Both the position numbers and the translations under genes were made by a program. The notes under the pieces are model-generated. The model had not been told where the DNA came from. It worked only from the letters and a program-made list of their open reading frames with translations, and did no database searches. DNA of 64,000 bases, from the NCBI GenBank assembly GCA_914767715.1, contig OU612075.1, positions 19,470,001 to 19,534,000 on the forward strand, read 5' to 3'. How positions within the stretch are numbered: position 1 is the first letter of the stretch; each line of letters begins with the position of its first letter. This document shows, one piece after another, positions 32,425 to 42,800 of the stretch. This stretch comes from Membranipora membranacea. Taxonomy: Eukaryota > Bryozoa > Gymnolaemata > Cheilostomatida > Membraniporidae.

Positions 32425-33905
32425 ATGCGCCTTGACCTTGATGTCAATGGCCTAATAGAAAAGTTTGTGCTAGATACGGGATCACAGGTCTCGATCTTAA
32501 AACTTTCTACTTGGGAGCTGTTAAAGAGTGCGCGGTATAAAACTGTTAACGGTGCTGGTGGTCATCCATTTGAAGTTAGGGGTAAAACTATGGTTCCTGT
32601 TAAGGGCAATCTTAGCTCTGCTACAGCTCTTGCCTACATTGTTGCCGGTGCTGAGGATAATCTCCTTGGTCATGATGAAATTGAAGAGATGGGCTTATTA
32701 GTCTTGGTTAACGCTGTCAAATCTCAACCAATGTCACCTGGATTTGCAAGTGCTGTCGTGGACGCGCTGCTGCCTAATGAGGCGGTGACCAAAGTTCACA
32801 GCAAACCACCTTTTGAGCCTGTAACTGAGTTTCCTCAATTATTTGAAGGTTTAGGCTGTTTGCCTGATGAGTTTAGCATTGCTATGAAGCCTGGAACAAA
32901 ACCAAGGCATTTGTTCTCCCCGAGATCAATTGCTGCGGGACTCAGACCGAAAGCAAAAGCTAAAATTGACGAAATGTTGTCTATTGGCGTTATTGAGCCT
33001 GTTGAGGAGCCCACCGAGTGGTGTTCAGGTCTTACGATTGTCCCCAAGCCAAATGGTGACATTCGTATGTGTGTTGATCTGAGGGCTCTCAACAAAGGAG
33101 TGCGAAGACAACCCTACCCACTCCCCAGAGTGAGTGAGCTTCTTGCTCGCGTGTCTGAAGGTAGATTCTTCTCTAAGTTGGATGCCAATTCTGGTTCCTG
33201 GCAGATGAGTATGAATCCTGAGTCGAAACTTTTAACGACGTTTATTACGCCATGGGGTCGTTACTGTTTCCATAAAATGCCATTTGGAATATCCTCTGCC
33301 CCAGAGTTTTTCCAGCGTTGCATGGAGAAGATGTTAATTGGTCTTGATGGAGTTATATGTCTTATGGACGACATTTTGATCTATGCTAAAGATGAGTCAA
33401 CTCATTTGGATAGACTGAAGTTAGTCTTAGAGAGATGTAGTAAGGCCGGTTTGACCTTGAGAAAAGACAAATGTGAGTTCACAACCACTACTGTCAAATT
33501 TCTTGGTCATATTGTTAGCAAAAAGGAGTTTAGTCTGATCCTGCGAAGGTAAAAGCCATTTGTGACATGCAACCTCCCCGCAATCAGAATGAGGTTAGCA
33601 GGTTTATTGGTATGGTTAACTACCTAAGCAAGTTCAGTGGAAGGTGAGCAGGACTCTGTTGTCCGCTGTACTCAGTCATCCCTTCGAGCTGATTAAGGTG
33701 GAGTTATGCAACAGCCCAGTGTTGTGTGCATTTGATATGTCTAAAAAGCATCTTGTGTCAGCCGACGCTAGCAAGCTTGCGCTTGGTGCTGTGTTGCTCC
33801 AGAAATCTAGTAAAGATATCTGACAACCAGTAGAGTGTGCCTCGCGTAAGATGACTGACACTGAGACACGCTATACGATGGTAGAGAAAGAGACTCTATT
33901 CAGTT
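32425..33905 (+). pseudogene. Ty3/gypsy Pol: protease, RT and partial RNase H
   Basis: The intact part (32425-33552) begins with an aspartic protease (FVLDTGSQVSIL) and continues into an RT: GVIEPVEEPTEWCSGL, VPKPNGDIRMCVDLRALN, FSKLDANSGSWQM, MPFGISSAPEFFQ and the catalytic box CLMDDILIYAKD, then VKFLGHIVS. Just after that the frame breaks; the continuation (AKVKAICDMQPP, SRFIGMVNYLSKFS) and RNase H pieces (SADASKLALGAVLLQ; CASRKMTDTETRYTMVEKE) lie in other frames up to about 33905. Integrase is missing here; a lone integrase zinc-binding fragment is at 49.7 kb on the other strand. The element is truncated and dead. Confidence 0.85.
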
Positions 33906-33989
33906 GCGCTGCCCTCTCCGGTTCCTCTGGTAGCTCATCAGCCCTTGAGTCTGAGTCTTCAATTTCTCTTAAGTTCACATTAGCAGCCA
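33905..33989 (-). other. possible first coding exon abutting the gypsy breakpoint
   Basis: The minus strand reads MAANVNLREIEDSDSRADEL and a Pro/Glu-rich tail, ending where the gypsy sequence begins. It resembles the start of the gene at 60951 (AAN...DSDS). A TATA-like TTTATAAATAG lies upstream near 34110. It may be a first exon cut by the retroelement; weak evidence. Confidence 0.25.
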
Positions 33990-34508
33990 TCATTGTCTAT
34001 ATACCTCTGCTGTAGCTGAAACTAATGAGCTGTATGATTTCTGATATTGTTCCTGTCATACAGTTCCTGTGCAATATGCTTCTATTATAATGCGTGTGCT
34101 ATTTATAAACAGAACAAATATGATTGGCTTATTTTGGGCATCTAATAGTTTTCCACCTGGGATTATGTTGAGCCATAGTTTTCTAATTAGGTTTTCCATT
34201 GTGACCATAGAGAGGGGATAACTCTATGATTGTGACATCATCTAGGGTTTGGTGAATATTTCACCTCCAAAATGATGCATGTTACACCGATTGAAAAAAA
34301 ATTGTTATTCATAATATTACTCCCATATGCCTAAAGTAATTATGTATTTGCTTAAAACATTGCTAAAATATATTTGTCTGACTTAGATCATCATTTTAAA
34401 CTATATTTTCTTATATGCAATAATTTAAAAAAATTTTTTCATTATATAATTCTAACGGAATATTTTTGAATGATATTTTATTGCAGATATAGCACATTAC
34501 CTCTAGTG

Positions 34509-35461
34509 CAGCTGTGGGCAACCTGCAGCCTTTTTGTCAGTGCGGCCTAATGGGTAATATTTTGTGGCCTTATTGTGGCCTTATGCCTGTAAAACTTTTT
34601 ATACATTAATTTTGATTCCCCTCTTTTATGTGGAGAACAAAGTATGCATAGCGCTCTGTAAGCTCAAGATATTTCTAAATAGCGGCCATTCTGTATTATG
34701 CATGGAGGATAAGCTTCCCAGCCACTCTTACTACTTTATCAAGTTGTTGTCCTTTCGAAATAACACAAAATAGTGACCTTTGAATGTTAAATTCACTTTC
34801 TAACTCTCTAACATTTTAGTAATTGTTTCTTTTTGCAAAACAGTCTCTGCGGACAAAAATTCCCTTTGTGACAAGTGCTCCTGCATTATGGCTGAAATGT
34901 TCCATATGGAATTCTTGATTTCACAATCATTGTGAAAATTTCCCTCCTTTGAGAGAGGGCGGGAGCTGTATGGTGAAAACTTTGACAGTACACAAAAAAT
35001 ATTTTCAAATTATTTTTTCGCTCCGCGAAAATAATTCCTTATCCATCAAAACAGTCATGTATGAATTTTATTTACACTTTAACCCCTGGGAGGGCGCTAT
35101 CGCACCCCTCCCGCACCCACCCTGCGCTTTGTCATACACATGAACCATGGGGATACAGACATGTACACAATAAAATCATGAGGTAAAATGACATCACAAA
35201 ACTAAAGAAGATTAAATAAACCAGTATTTCCCTCACCTGGGGCCGTCGGGCAAGGAGCAAAAGTCTGGGGGGGCTCAGACTAGTATTTCTGCTGATTTGA
35301 ATGTTTTTGCAACATAATGCAGTTTTTAGACATAAATCTGTTTTAGTTTTTATAAAATTGCTAATCCAGTTCCAATTTTATCCCTGAAAGATATGTTGCA
35401 GCCTTCTGAGTTGAGCCGGCGTAAAATGTGGCCTTTTTCAAGAAAAGGTTGCCCACACATG
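34509..35461. mobile_element. non-autonomous hAT transposon with 8-bp target duplication
   Basis: The ends are CAGCTGTGGGCAACCT and AGGTTGCCCACACATG, an imperfect terminal inverted repeat of the hAT type. They are flanked by CTCTAGTG (34501-34508) and CTCTAGTC (35462-35469), an 8-bp duplication with one mismatch, as hAT insertion makes. The 953-bp interior carries no transposase. It contains the GGGGCCGTCGGGC...CTCAGACTA core that also occurs at 20.9 kb. Confidence 0.82.
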
Positions 35462-35470
35462 CTCTAGTCC

Positions 35471-35786
35471 ATTGATTTTATTTCTGGTCATATTGTGCTC
35501 CCCCTTTGGTAGTAAGTTTAGTTATGTTACTCAGATAGCACAATATGACTTTAAATAAAATCAAAGGACCAATGGTTCATTTCAGAACTGATGACTTACT
35601 TTTTGTTTGTCTAACAAGCTCTAATACGATGGGTATTAAATAAAAATCATATAAGAACTTGTCAGACAAATAGAAGAAATGACATCAGTTCTTGAATTAT
35701 TTCTTGATTATTGAAAACCGTTCAATACTTTTCAAACAAAATTTTTCTTATAAATGCAAGTTTTGAACGGTTTTCAATAATCAAGT
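35471..35786. repeat. three adjacent long hairpins
   Basis: Hairpin 1: arms 35473-35499 and 35537-35563 (TTGATTTTATTT...CATATTGTGCT), about three mismatches. Hairpin 2: arms 35581-35618 and 35657-35695 (GAACTGATG...GTCTAACAAG), several mismatches, with a small inner stem TAATAC/GTATTA. Hairpin 3: arms about 35703-35726 and 35763-35786 (TTGATTATTGAAAACCGTTC), essentially perfect. They follow the hAT element directly. Transcribed, they could fold as three stems; no function is known. Confidence 0.6.
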
Positions 35787-36261
35787 TTCATATCATTAAT
35801 GACACCCAGGGAGGGGGGACTCACCAGAAAAAACCCCACCATGCTAGGCCCACCCACAAAGCCACTACCCCCTAGCACTGCCTTGCTTGATTTTACTACA
35901 TTACCCTTTCCACTGTGTCTGTTGGACTCATATTCACCCCTATTTTTGCTAAACCAGGCCCCTTACTTAAGCACCCCTTAACACCACCACATGCTGGATG
36001 TATCATTTCCTCAGTGCTAAAGAGCATGCCTGTGAAGATACAGATGCATCACAGTATAATTGTTTGAACCAGTATAAACCATACATATATTTTTGAGATT
36101 TTTATCCTCAGGTTATGGCTATATGTACAAGTACCATTTACATATTCTCCAAATAAAAAGGAAAGACAAGCTAGGTACAATAATACTGAAAGAGAAAGTA
36201 AGAAAACCTAGCTAAAACAGAGGATTGTCAATCTAATTAATCAATGTAATCTAATCAATCA

Positions 36262-36437
36262 TATACAATAGCTCGTCTCCTCTTCTGAGACCGAGCACCT
36301 GGCTGTGGTTCAATGTCCACAACAATATCAGTAGATTCTTCATCATTCTCCCGAGCCAACTCAGACACATCTGCATTTCTGATGCCATCAGCATTTTCAG
36401 GATTAGCCAACCATGCTGGGGGAGGGCCTGAGATATC
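36262..36437 (-). CDS. last exon of an unrecognised small protein, acidic with basic C-terminus
   Basis: It follows an acceptor (TTATCTTTTAG) in phase 1 and reads DISGPPPAWLANPEN, an acidic middle (ENDEESTDIVVDIE), and a basic end GARSQKRRRAIVYD before TGA. The KRRR run could be a nuclear localisation signal. A helical exon ending in phase 1 at about 37921 (LEEIELILRSILGDS, donor GTAAGT) on the same strand would join in frame, but its own start was not found. The layout parallels the gene at 36736-37366. Confidence 0.4.
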
Positions 36438-36735
36438 TAAAAGATAAATAATTCAGCATGATTATAATTTAAAATAGAATGAAGATCAAGACCATAAAAC
36501 ACCTGGCCCTGCCATGAATGAACCTGAGATAGTTTGTCATAGATACCCCTTCATATTCACTGTATACATGTCAATGGATTTTTGTTCTGGCTTTTAGTTG
36601 AAATAAGGAATCAAAGGCTACGCTACACATTAACACAATTTATGCATCAATTGGCCCGTTTATGAAAAGCATGTAAATTGAATATAAGAACAGTGCTAAA
36701 GAACTAAAGGTACCTATATAGTCATCTATTTCTAC

Positions 36736-37366
36736 TTATGTTCTCGGCTTTTTTTTAGGTACAGATTGGTCTTGCCCGTCAATGACCGACTCCACAACTA
36801 TCACATATTCATCACTTTTCTGAGCAGGTGGCTGATTAGCAGCTGAGACAAGGGCAATGTCTGTGGCAACAGTAGTCTCCTGATAGTAAAAGTGTGAAGT
36901 TTGAGTTTGAGATTACGGTCAGTCAGTGTTACGTAAAATATAACATTTGAGACAATATAATATTAGCTTTCCCACCACCGATGGCGAAACAGGTTTTAAG
37001 ACAGAACTGTAAGCACAGAGTGGTATGTAACTGACCGTAAATAGACCAGATGCAACATGCATACAAATGGTAGAAAATTAGACAGAACATGCTAACCGCC
37101 TCCCCACTGACATCCTATACTCCGCATACTCTCACAGAACATTCCTTAAAGTGATGATCAATTTCCGTGTGATATATGTCCACTCGAGAGCAACACAGAA
37201 CACAGACACAACTGTGTGCTTGAATCATGTTTCAGTGAGCGCACATGGTTTGAACATCTACCTTCACTTCAGCCCGCAGATCTTTGAGTTTGGTTCTCAC
37301 TAGAGCTCTAGCTCCTCTGACTCTTATCATGGCCAGTACCTCCTCAACCTCCATATCCGTTATCAT
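36736..37366 (-). CDS. small two-exon gene, about 82 residues, unrecognised
   Basis: Exon 1 (37366-37262) starts with Met and gives a charged helix (EVEEVLAMIRVRGARALVR), ending at a GTAGAT donor in phase 0. Exon 2 (36879-36736) follows TTTACTATCAG in phase 0 and reads ETTVATDIALVSAAN, then DEYVIVVESVIDG and the basic end SVPKKKPRT before TAA. The PKKKPR run resembles a classical nuclear import signal. No family is recognised. It starts about 230 bases downstream of a U2-headed repeat on the same strand, which might supply promoter or leader sequence. Confidence 0.45.
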
Positions 37367-37529
37367 TTTCGACCACATGCACAGTGACAGCAGTATAAAT
37401 CAAAAAAAGGAAATAATTGCGGTAGAAAACTACCCCTAGTAGCAAACTAGACCCCCCTATTTATGACAAAACAGAGGGTGGGCTGCCCCTAAAGAGGGAC
37501 GCAAGTTGCCCGGAGTCCTCGTACTGAGA

Positions 37530-37685
37530 GTGTGATATATCCCAGTAAACTAGAATGCATCCTAGAGGTGAGGCCATGGTGGACCTCCTAATCGTGAGTG
37601 TGCAGCAAGCTGCCAGAAACTGAAACAGGCACTAATCAGCCATTGGCCACTACACTTTGATCTTAGCCAATAGGCCAAGAAGCGA
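37530..37685 (-). repeat. U2 snRNA-headed repeat, copy 1
   Basis: The minus strand from 37685 reads TCGCTTCTTGGCCTATTGGC, then TAAGATCAAAGTGTAGT, matching the first 35 or so bases of U2 snRNA almost perfectly. It then departs from U2 into a tail (AGTGCCTGTTTCAGTTTCTGG, CAGCTTGCTGCACA, ATGGCCTCACCTCTAGGATG) shared with the copy at 53662. It is not a U2 gene: the branch-site-proximal and Sm regions are absent. Best read as an snRNA-derived short interspersed repeat or chimeric retropseudogene. Confidence 0.75.
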
Positions 37686-37699
37686 GGTTAAGGTAATAC

Positions 37700-38601
37700 A
37701 ATTCCTCCTGTGGCTGAAAAGGGACTGATATAATATAGACCTAGTGTAAGCAAAGAAAAAATTTAAAGATGATGTGACTTTTTGATTGTTGTGTGTGACT
37801 GTGAGTGACTGGGTGATGGAGGAGTTACTAGAACTTTTAGCTTCTACCAGATAAATTATTCATTTCTAAATCTTATTGATGTTTCTGTGACCTCTTTAAC
37901 CACTTTTTACACTTTCACTTACCTTTGAACAGAGTTACAACTTCTTCTGCACATGTAGAATCACCTAAAATTGATCTCAAAATGAGCTCTATTTCTTCCA
38001 ATTTCCCACACGCCAATTGCAGATGACAAATTGAAGGAAGGTTGTATGAAGGTCATAGTCTGAAATCATACTGCAAGCAGTATAATAATGTTAATACTTT
38101 TTGAGTTAGATTTACCTGTAGATGTTTATGGTCCTATATCCGGTTTCTGAGGTCAAGATTGTTCCCTGGTTATGTGTAAACATCTTCAGCTCATAAACTT
38201 GTCATCAATCAGATTGGTTAGGTTCCCATCCAGCAACTTGACATGAGAGGGGGCCTTTTCACTCTGAATAGCACAGGATCTACCCCCTTTTCACTAGCAC
38301 TATAAGCATACATTGATCCTAGCCTTTTGCACTTGGTGTGTTGTGCAGAACTACCCCTTATTTACAGATTTCACTGTGCAGCTCCAACTCTCCAAAACAC
38401 CCCCTTAAGCGTGTTTTTAGGCCGAGCATGGTGGGTATATTTTGGTGAGTCCCCCCCCTGGGCAATGACACTACCCAAATAATATGTGGCTTGTTGGCAT
38501 ATGTTGCTGGATGAAGGTCTATTCACATGTTTTATTGACATAAATTATCATGACTTAAAAAGTTAAAATTTGATAATTGCCTCCAAATATGCAATAACAG
38601 G
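37700..38601. other. little seen
   Basis: Apart from the possible helical exon ending at about 37921 on the minus strand, no feature is supported. Confidence 0.35.
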
Positions 38602-38803
38602 TAGACAAGAGGTAAATGTAACACCTCTAAGCTCATCTGAGGTCGAAAACAGCAAGAATAATTCTTTGTCTTCGCTTGGTTGTCAATCATTCAAAATAGA
38701 TGATGATGATGAGATCGGAAAAACTTTACTTGAAGTCCGTGATAGAATCACAGGAGTGATTCAGTTATATCCCGCAGCTAACAGCAATAATAAAACAATT
38801 GAG
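38602..38803 (+). CDS. orphan candidate exon, unrecognised
   Basis: A 202-base open stretch bounded by an acceptor (GCAATAACAG) and a strong donor (GAGGGTAAGT). It reads EVNVTPLSSSEVENSKN, then DDDDEIGKTLLEVRDRITGV, a plausible soluble acidic/helical peptide. No partner exons were found on this strand. Confidence 0.3.
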
Positions 38804-39853
38804 GGTAAGTTAAACTAGCTAGATTCTTGGATTGTTATTTCAGGTAAAGGACATGTGTTATTAAATGCAAATACTTAGATGAAGGTAGTATGATGTGAGG
38901 GCCAGAATGAATATAAGGGCTGAGTAGGATTCGCTGGCAGATGTTCCTATGCTGATCAGATTACCAGTATCACTACCAGTATCAGTAAATGCAGCAAGAG
39001 CTGGAAATATTGGCTCTAGAAATTAAATGATAAAAGAGATTTACGAAATTATTTTGGTGAGGGTGGAAGTAAATGCACTTTATCTTTGAAACGCTTGTAT
39101 GCCTGTTTGTCATTATAATAAAAGCTTGATATACATTGCACAAGCCACATTGATCTTATAAGCCAGGGATATTTCTACATTTGAAATAAATCATATTAGT
39201 TGAATTAATATTGGGTGTTAACCGAAGTAGATCAATGATAATATCAGCTTCTACAGGACACTGAGATTGTATCTTCAAGCAAGCACTCACCAATTATGTT
39301 GAGACCTGGAAAAAATAAGAAAAAAATGTTTAGAAAACTTCAGTTTGTTAAGACCATAAAAAGGAGTGACCAGCACATGAAAGTGTTGTTTTAATTTAGA
39401 TCACTCAATCTGTAAGATTCACAAAACTATTTGCATTTGAGTTCATTATTCAACTTCAACAAGCATTTATTTTCCATACTGATTCAGCACTATCCTACAT
39501 AATTGACATTTTAGTATAGTCTTTACAACAATATGATATTGTAGCCTTAGGATAACGAACGGCCTTGACTTAGATTCGATTATCAACTGCCTTAACAAAA
39601 AAAAGATTATATTATTTTTAAAGAATAGTTTTCTTTTTTAAAATCTTTGATTCTCTTCAAAGTAATGCAAAATGTGATGGGAACACCTGGTCATGGATGT
39701 CACTTCTATCTCTAAATTCCAAACTGGGATTCTTTTCAAATTAACAATACATTTTTTGATCGATCAAGGCCAGATGATTTCAGCTGTTAAAACAAAAATG
39801 AATAAAAAAATAATGATACAATGGAAACATGGGTAGATCTCAAAGCAACTTAC
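38804..39853. other. no exon firmly supported
   Basis: A 15-base candidate micro-exon of the minus-strand secreted gene (39305-39291, between TTTTTTCCAG and GTGAGT) keeps the phase of the EGF exon upstream. Nothing else is recognised. Confidence 0.3.
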
Positions 39854-42800
39854 GTTCGGTGCAATTTCTTCCTCCCCATTTATAGTTACATATACATGTA
39901 TAATTACCATCAGTGTTTGAACAGATTCCATAGAGACAAGGCAAATGTCTACAGGGATTCGCATCAATTCCTGCAAGGAAACCAGAATAGCTAAATTTTT
40001 TTCATTGATAAGATCATAGGGATTATTTGCGCAAAATAATTTTTAGGAAGATACCAATATATTATTCCCATTGCTTTAGTACACTGTGGCAACTCATCAT
40101 TATGCTGAATTCTGTTTATTTCCAAATCTTAACCCGGTTTTTGCAAATCTGTACAATTAATTTATCTAAGAAACAAGTAACAAGTAAAAGTAATCTAGTT
40201 AACCGATAAGCTGCCCTAGCTGCTAAGTCTGCTACCCAGGGAATCAAGCAGATATTCATAGCCATACTTTATCTGGGGCTCAATATTTTTGGAAGGACAT
40301 ACTCATTACAACTTTTAACATCTGAACATACTTAATCACTGAACTTCAAATCTGACAGGCCCTCAAATTCTAAAATTTGTCATACTATCTACTTCTTAAT
40401 TATCTGTTGAATTGTTTTTGTTTTTAATAATATCTATTTTTGTCTATTATAAGATGATTGATTGATTGGTTAATTGAGCCGTCACACAACTGAAATAAAT
40501 TACCAAATCAATAGTCTTTCTAATAAAAACCTCTGATTTTGCTTGTTGCACTTGTGCACACTTTCTTAAGTTTTCCAGCTCAAAAACAAGAACCGAACTT
40601 AAAATCCTTATTCTTTGTACCATATAATTCCATCAAAATGTGCAATTCCAGAAAAATCAACTCCCTATTTACATGGTATATGACACCTCCATTTGAAAGG
40701 ATGAAAGTTCATGATTTCTGAATAAAACACTCAATGCAGGAAATTTGGATCATGCTTGATCTGGTTCTGAAGTTTCAGACAGAACTCAGCAAAAAATCTT
40801 GATATTCTTAAAAATCACTATCTGTGCAAATGTTTAGCTTAAATTTTTGAATGTGATGTTTCCTTTGCTCTTTAATACTGTATGATAAACCAAAAGCTGA
40901 GAATCTGTCTCGCTTCAGGATTGTTTCTTTCCTTGCAGTGTTCAACAGCGACCAAAATTAGATGGAAAGCTGAATCCTTCAATGCCAAAAATGCTGCTCC
41001 ACTCATCATTCATCCAAACTTCTCACATTCTAACTACTATGAATATACCATGGTGTCATCTTCACTTACGAAAGCTGAGTCTGAAAAACCTCTCATAGGT
41101 AACATCGTCAGTGACCAAAACCTGCGTACTGGTTAGCCACATCGCAGTCCGCGGTTTAGCCCATCGGCATGATTCTGCACGATTCCTGCATATATGCACC
41201 CTATTCCCTGGAAAAAGTGCAAGTCAAGTATTATAATAACAGTTATAATTCTAAGTCATAGCCAACAGTAATTATTCTCATTACTAGTTAAACTCAGGTA
41301 TGCTTAGAATTGACTCAAATTGTGAGCAAGTTTGAGTAGAATATTTTACACATAATATTATTTCAAGATGGATTTGTACTCTATTCCCCCACAGTCCATC
41401 AAACTCATGCGTCAAATCACAAGGAACCATGTATAGTCTCATCACAAAATGGAGGTAAACCATTCAAAAAATGAATAGTCATCAGAGACAACCTGCACCT
41501 ACCACTAGTTATATTGAATAATATTATCCCTCCACTTTTATTGTCTATTAAGAGTAGTAATTCACTGAATTCAGGGTTCACATCGATGGATGGGGTGTTT
41601 CCAGGCATTAGCTTCTGATTAGGGTCATAGTTGTGAGTTGCCTCTCTATCTTTTTGTGATTCTGGTGAGAGATAACTTGAGATCGGCTTAAGGCTGGAAA
41701 AAATAATACCATAACATTACATAAATTTTATAAGTTAAATAGAGACAATTAAAAAATCGGGACTGCTAGTTTGCGTATTGAAAAGTGAATAGGTCCGCGT
41801 TAAACAGAGTGCAATAATTGAACGTAAACAATTAGTTTACTGAATGAACGGAGTGCTCAATTCAATTTCGTAACAAAGAAACATGAAAGTGATCGATGTT
41901 AGTTAAACCATTACGAATAGCCATCAGTCATCCAACTCATGCAGTAAATGTAATGAAACTATTATGTCTTGAAAGCATGTGGCCAACATAGGATTACAGC
42001 GTTTCTAATCATCATGCTAACCTACGCTACATTCATTTCTTACTTGATAGTGTTTGATGAAGTGGTTCAAAGGATAATGCAGATTGTTATTAGATTGAGC
42101 TAGCAGAGATAATGGTTTGCTCACCTTGCGATTCTTTGAACCAGTGGTTTGTGTGCATTGTTATTGAAGATCATATACGAAAAGTCATAAAACGTTATTC
42201 CTACCAATAGAAACCAGGTCATGCTTATAAATAATGACACTAATACTTAGAGCAAACATCTTTCTTAAAACTTATAGGTCAGCGAGGCAGTGACTGTAAG
42301 TTGCCTGCTGGCTACTTTGGACAATTTTCGCTAACATCATATTATTGTTATCCGATATCTATCTTTCTAATTTAGCCACAATATAGAAAGAAATATTGAG
42401 CATTATTCATTGTCAATTTATGAACCAGTTTGCTTCAGAGTTATTTATACATTCCTATTGTTATCCTCAGGAGATATAATGCATGCTTGTTTGACAAGAG
42501 TGAGCTTTGTCATAATTGAAAGAAAAAGGGAATTAAAAGATACAGTGAAATCAAACCGTATGCTGTAGAGTGAAAAACATGTTGTTGGGATATTGAACGT
42601 TTCTTTATCAACGGTCCAGATAAAGGTACGTAGAGGAGCCATATAGAAGTGTAGAAACTGAACTGCGGTGGAGAAACTACCTGTCTTACCCAGGCGTGAC
42701 CCCCTTTTTGTGCAATTTCCCATGGATAAACATAAATACCCTAAAAACATAACCACATACATTCACTCAGTAAGATGTAACTTCTATAATGATGACCTTC

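Noticed and set aside
37649-37685. functional U2 snRNA gene
   Set aside because: Only the first 35 or so bases match; the rest of U2, including the Sm site and 3' stem-loops, is absent.
41070-41207. extra exon of the secreted gene
   Set aside because: Splice sites and phase fit, but it has no counterpart in cassette 1 and its flanking exons already join in phase, so it was left as optional.
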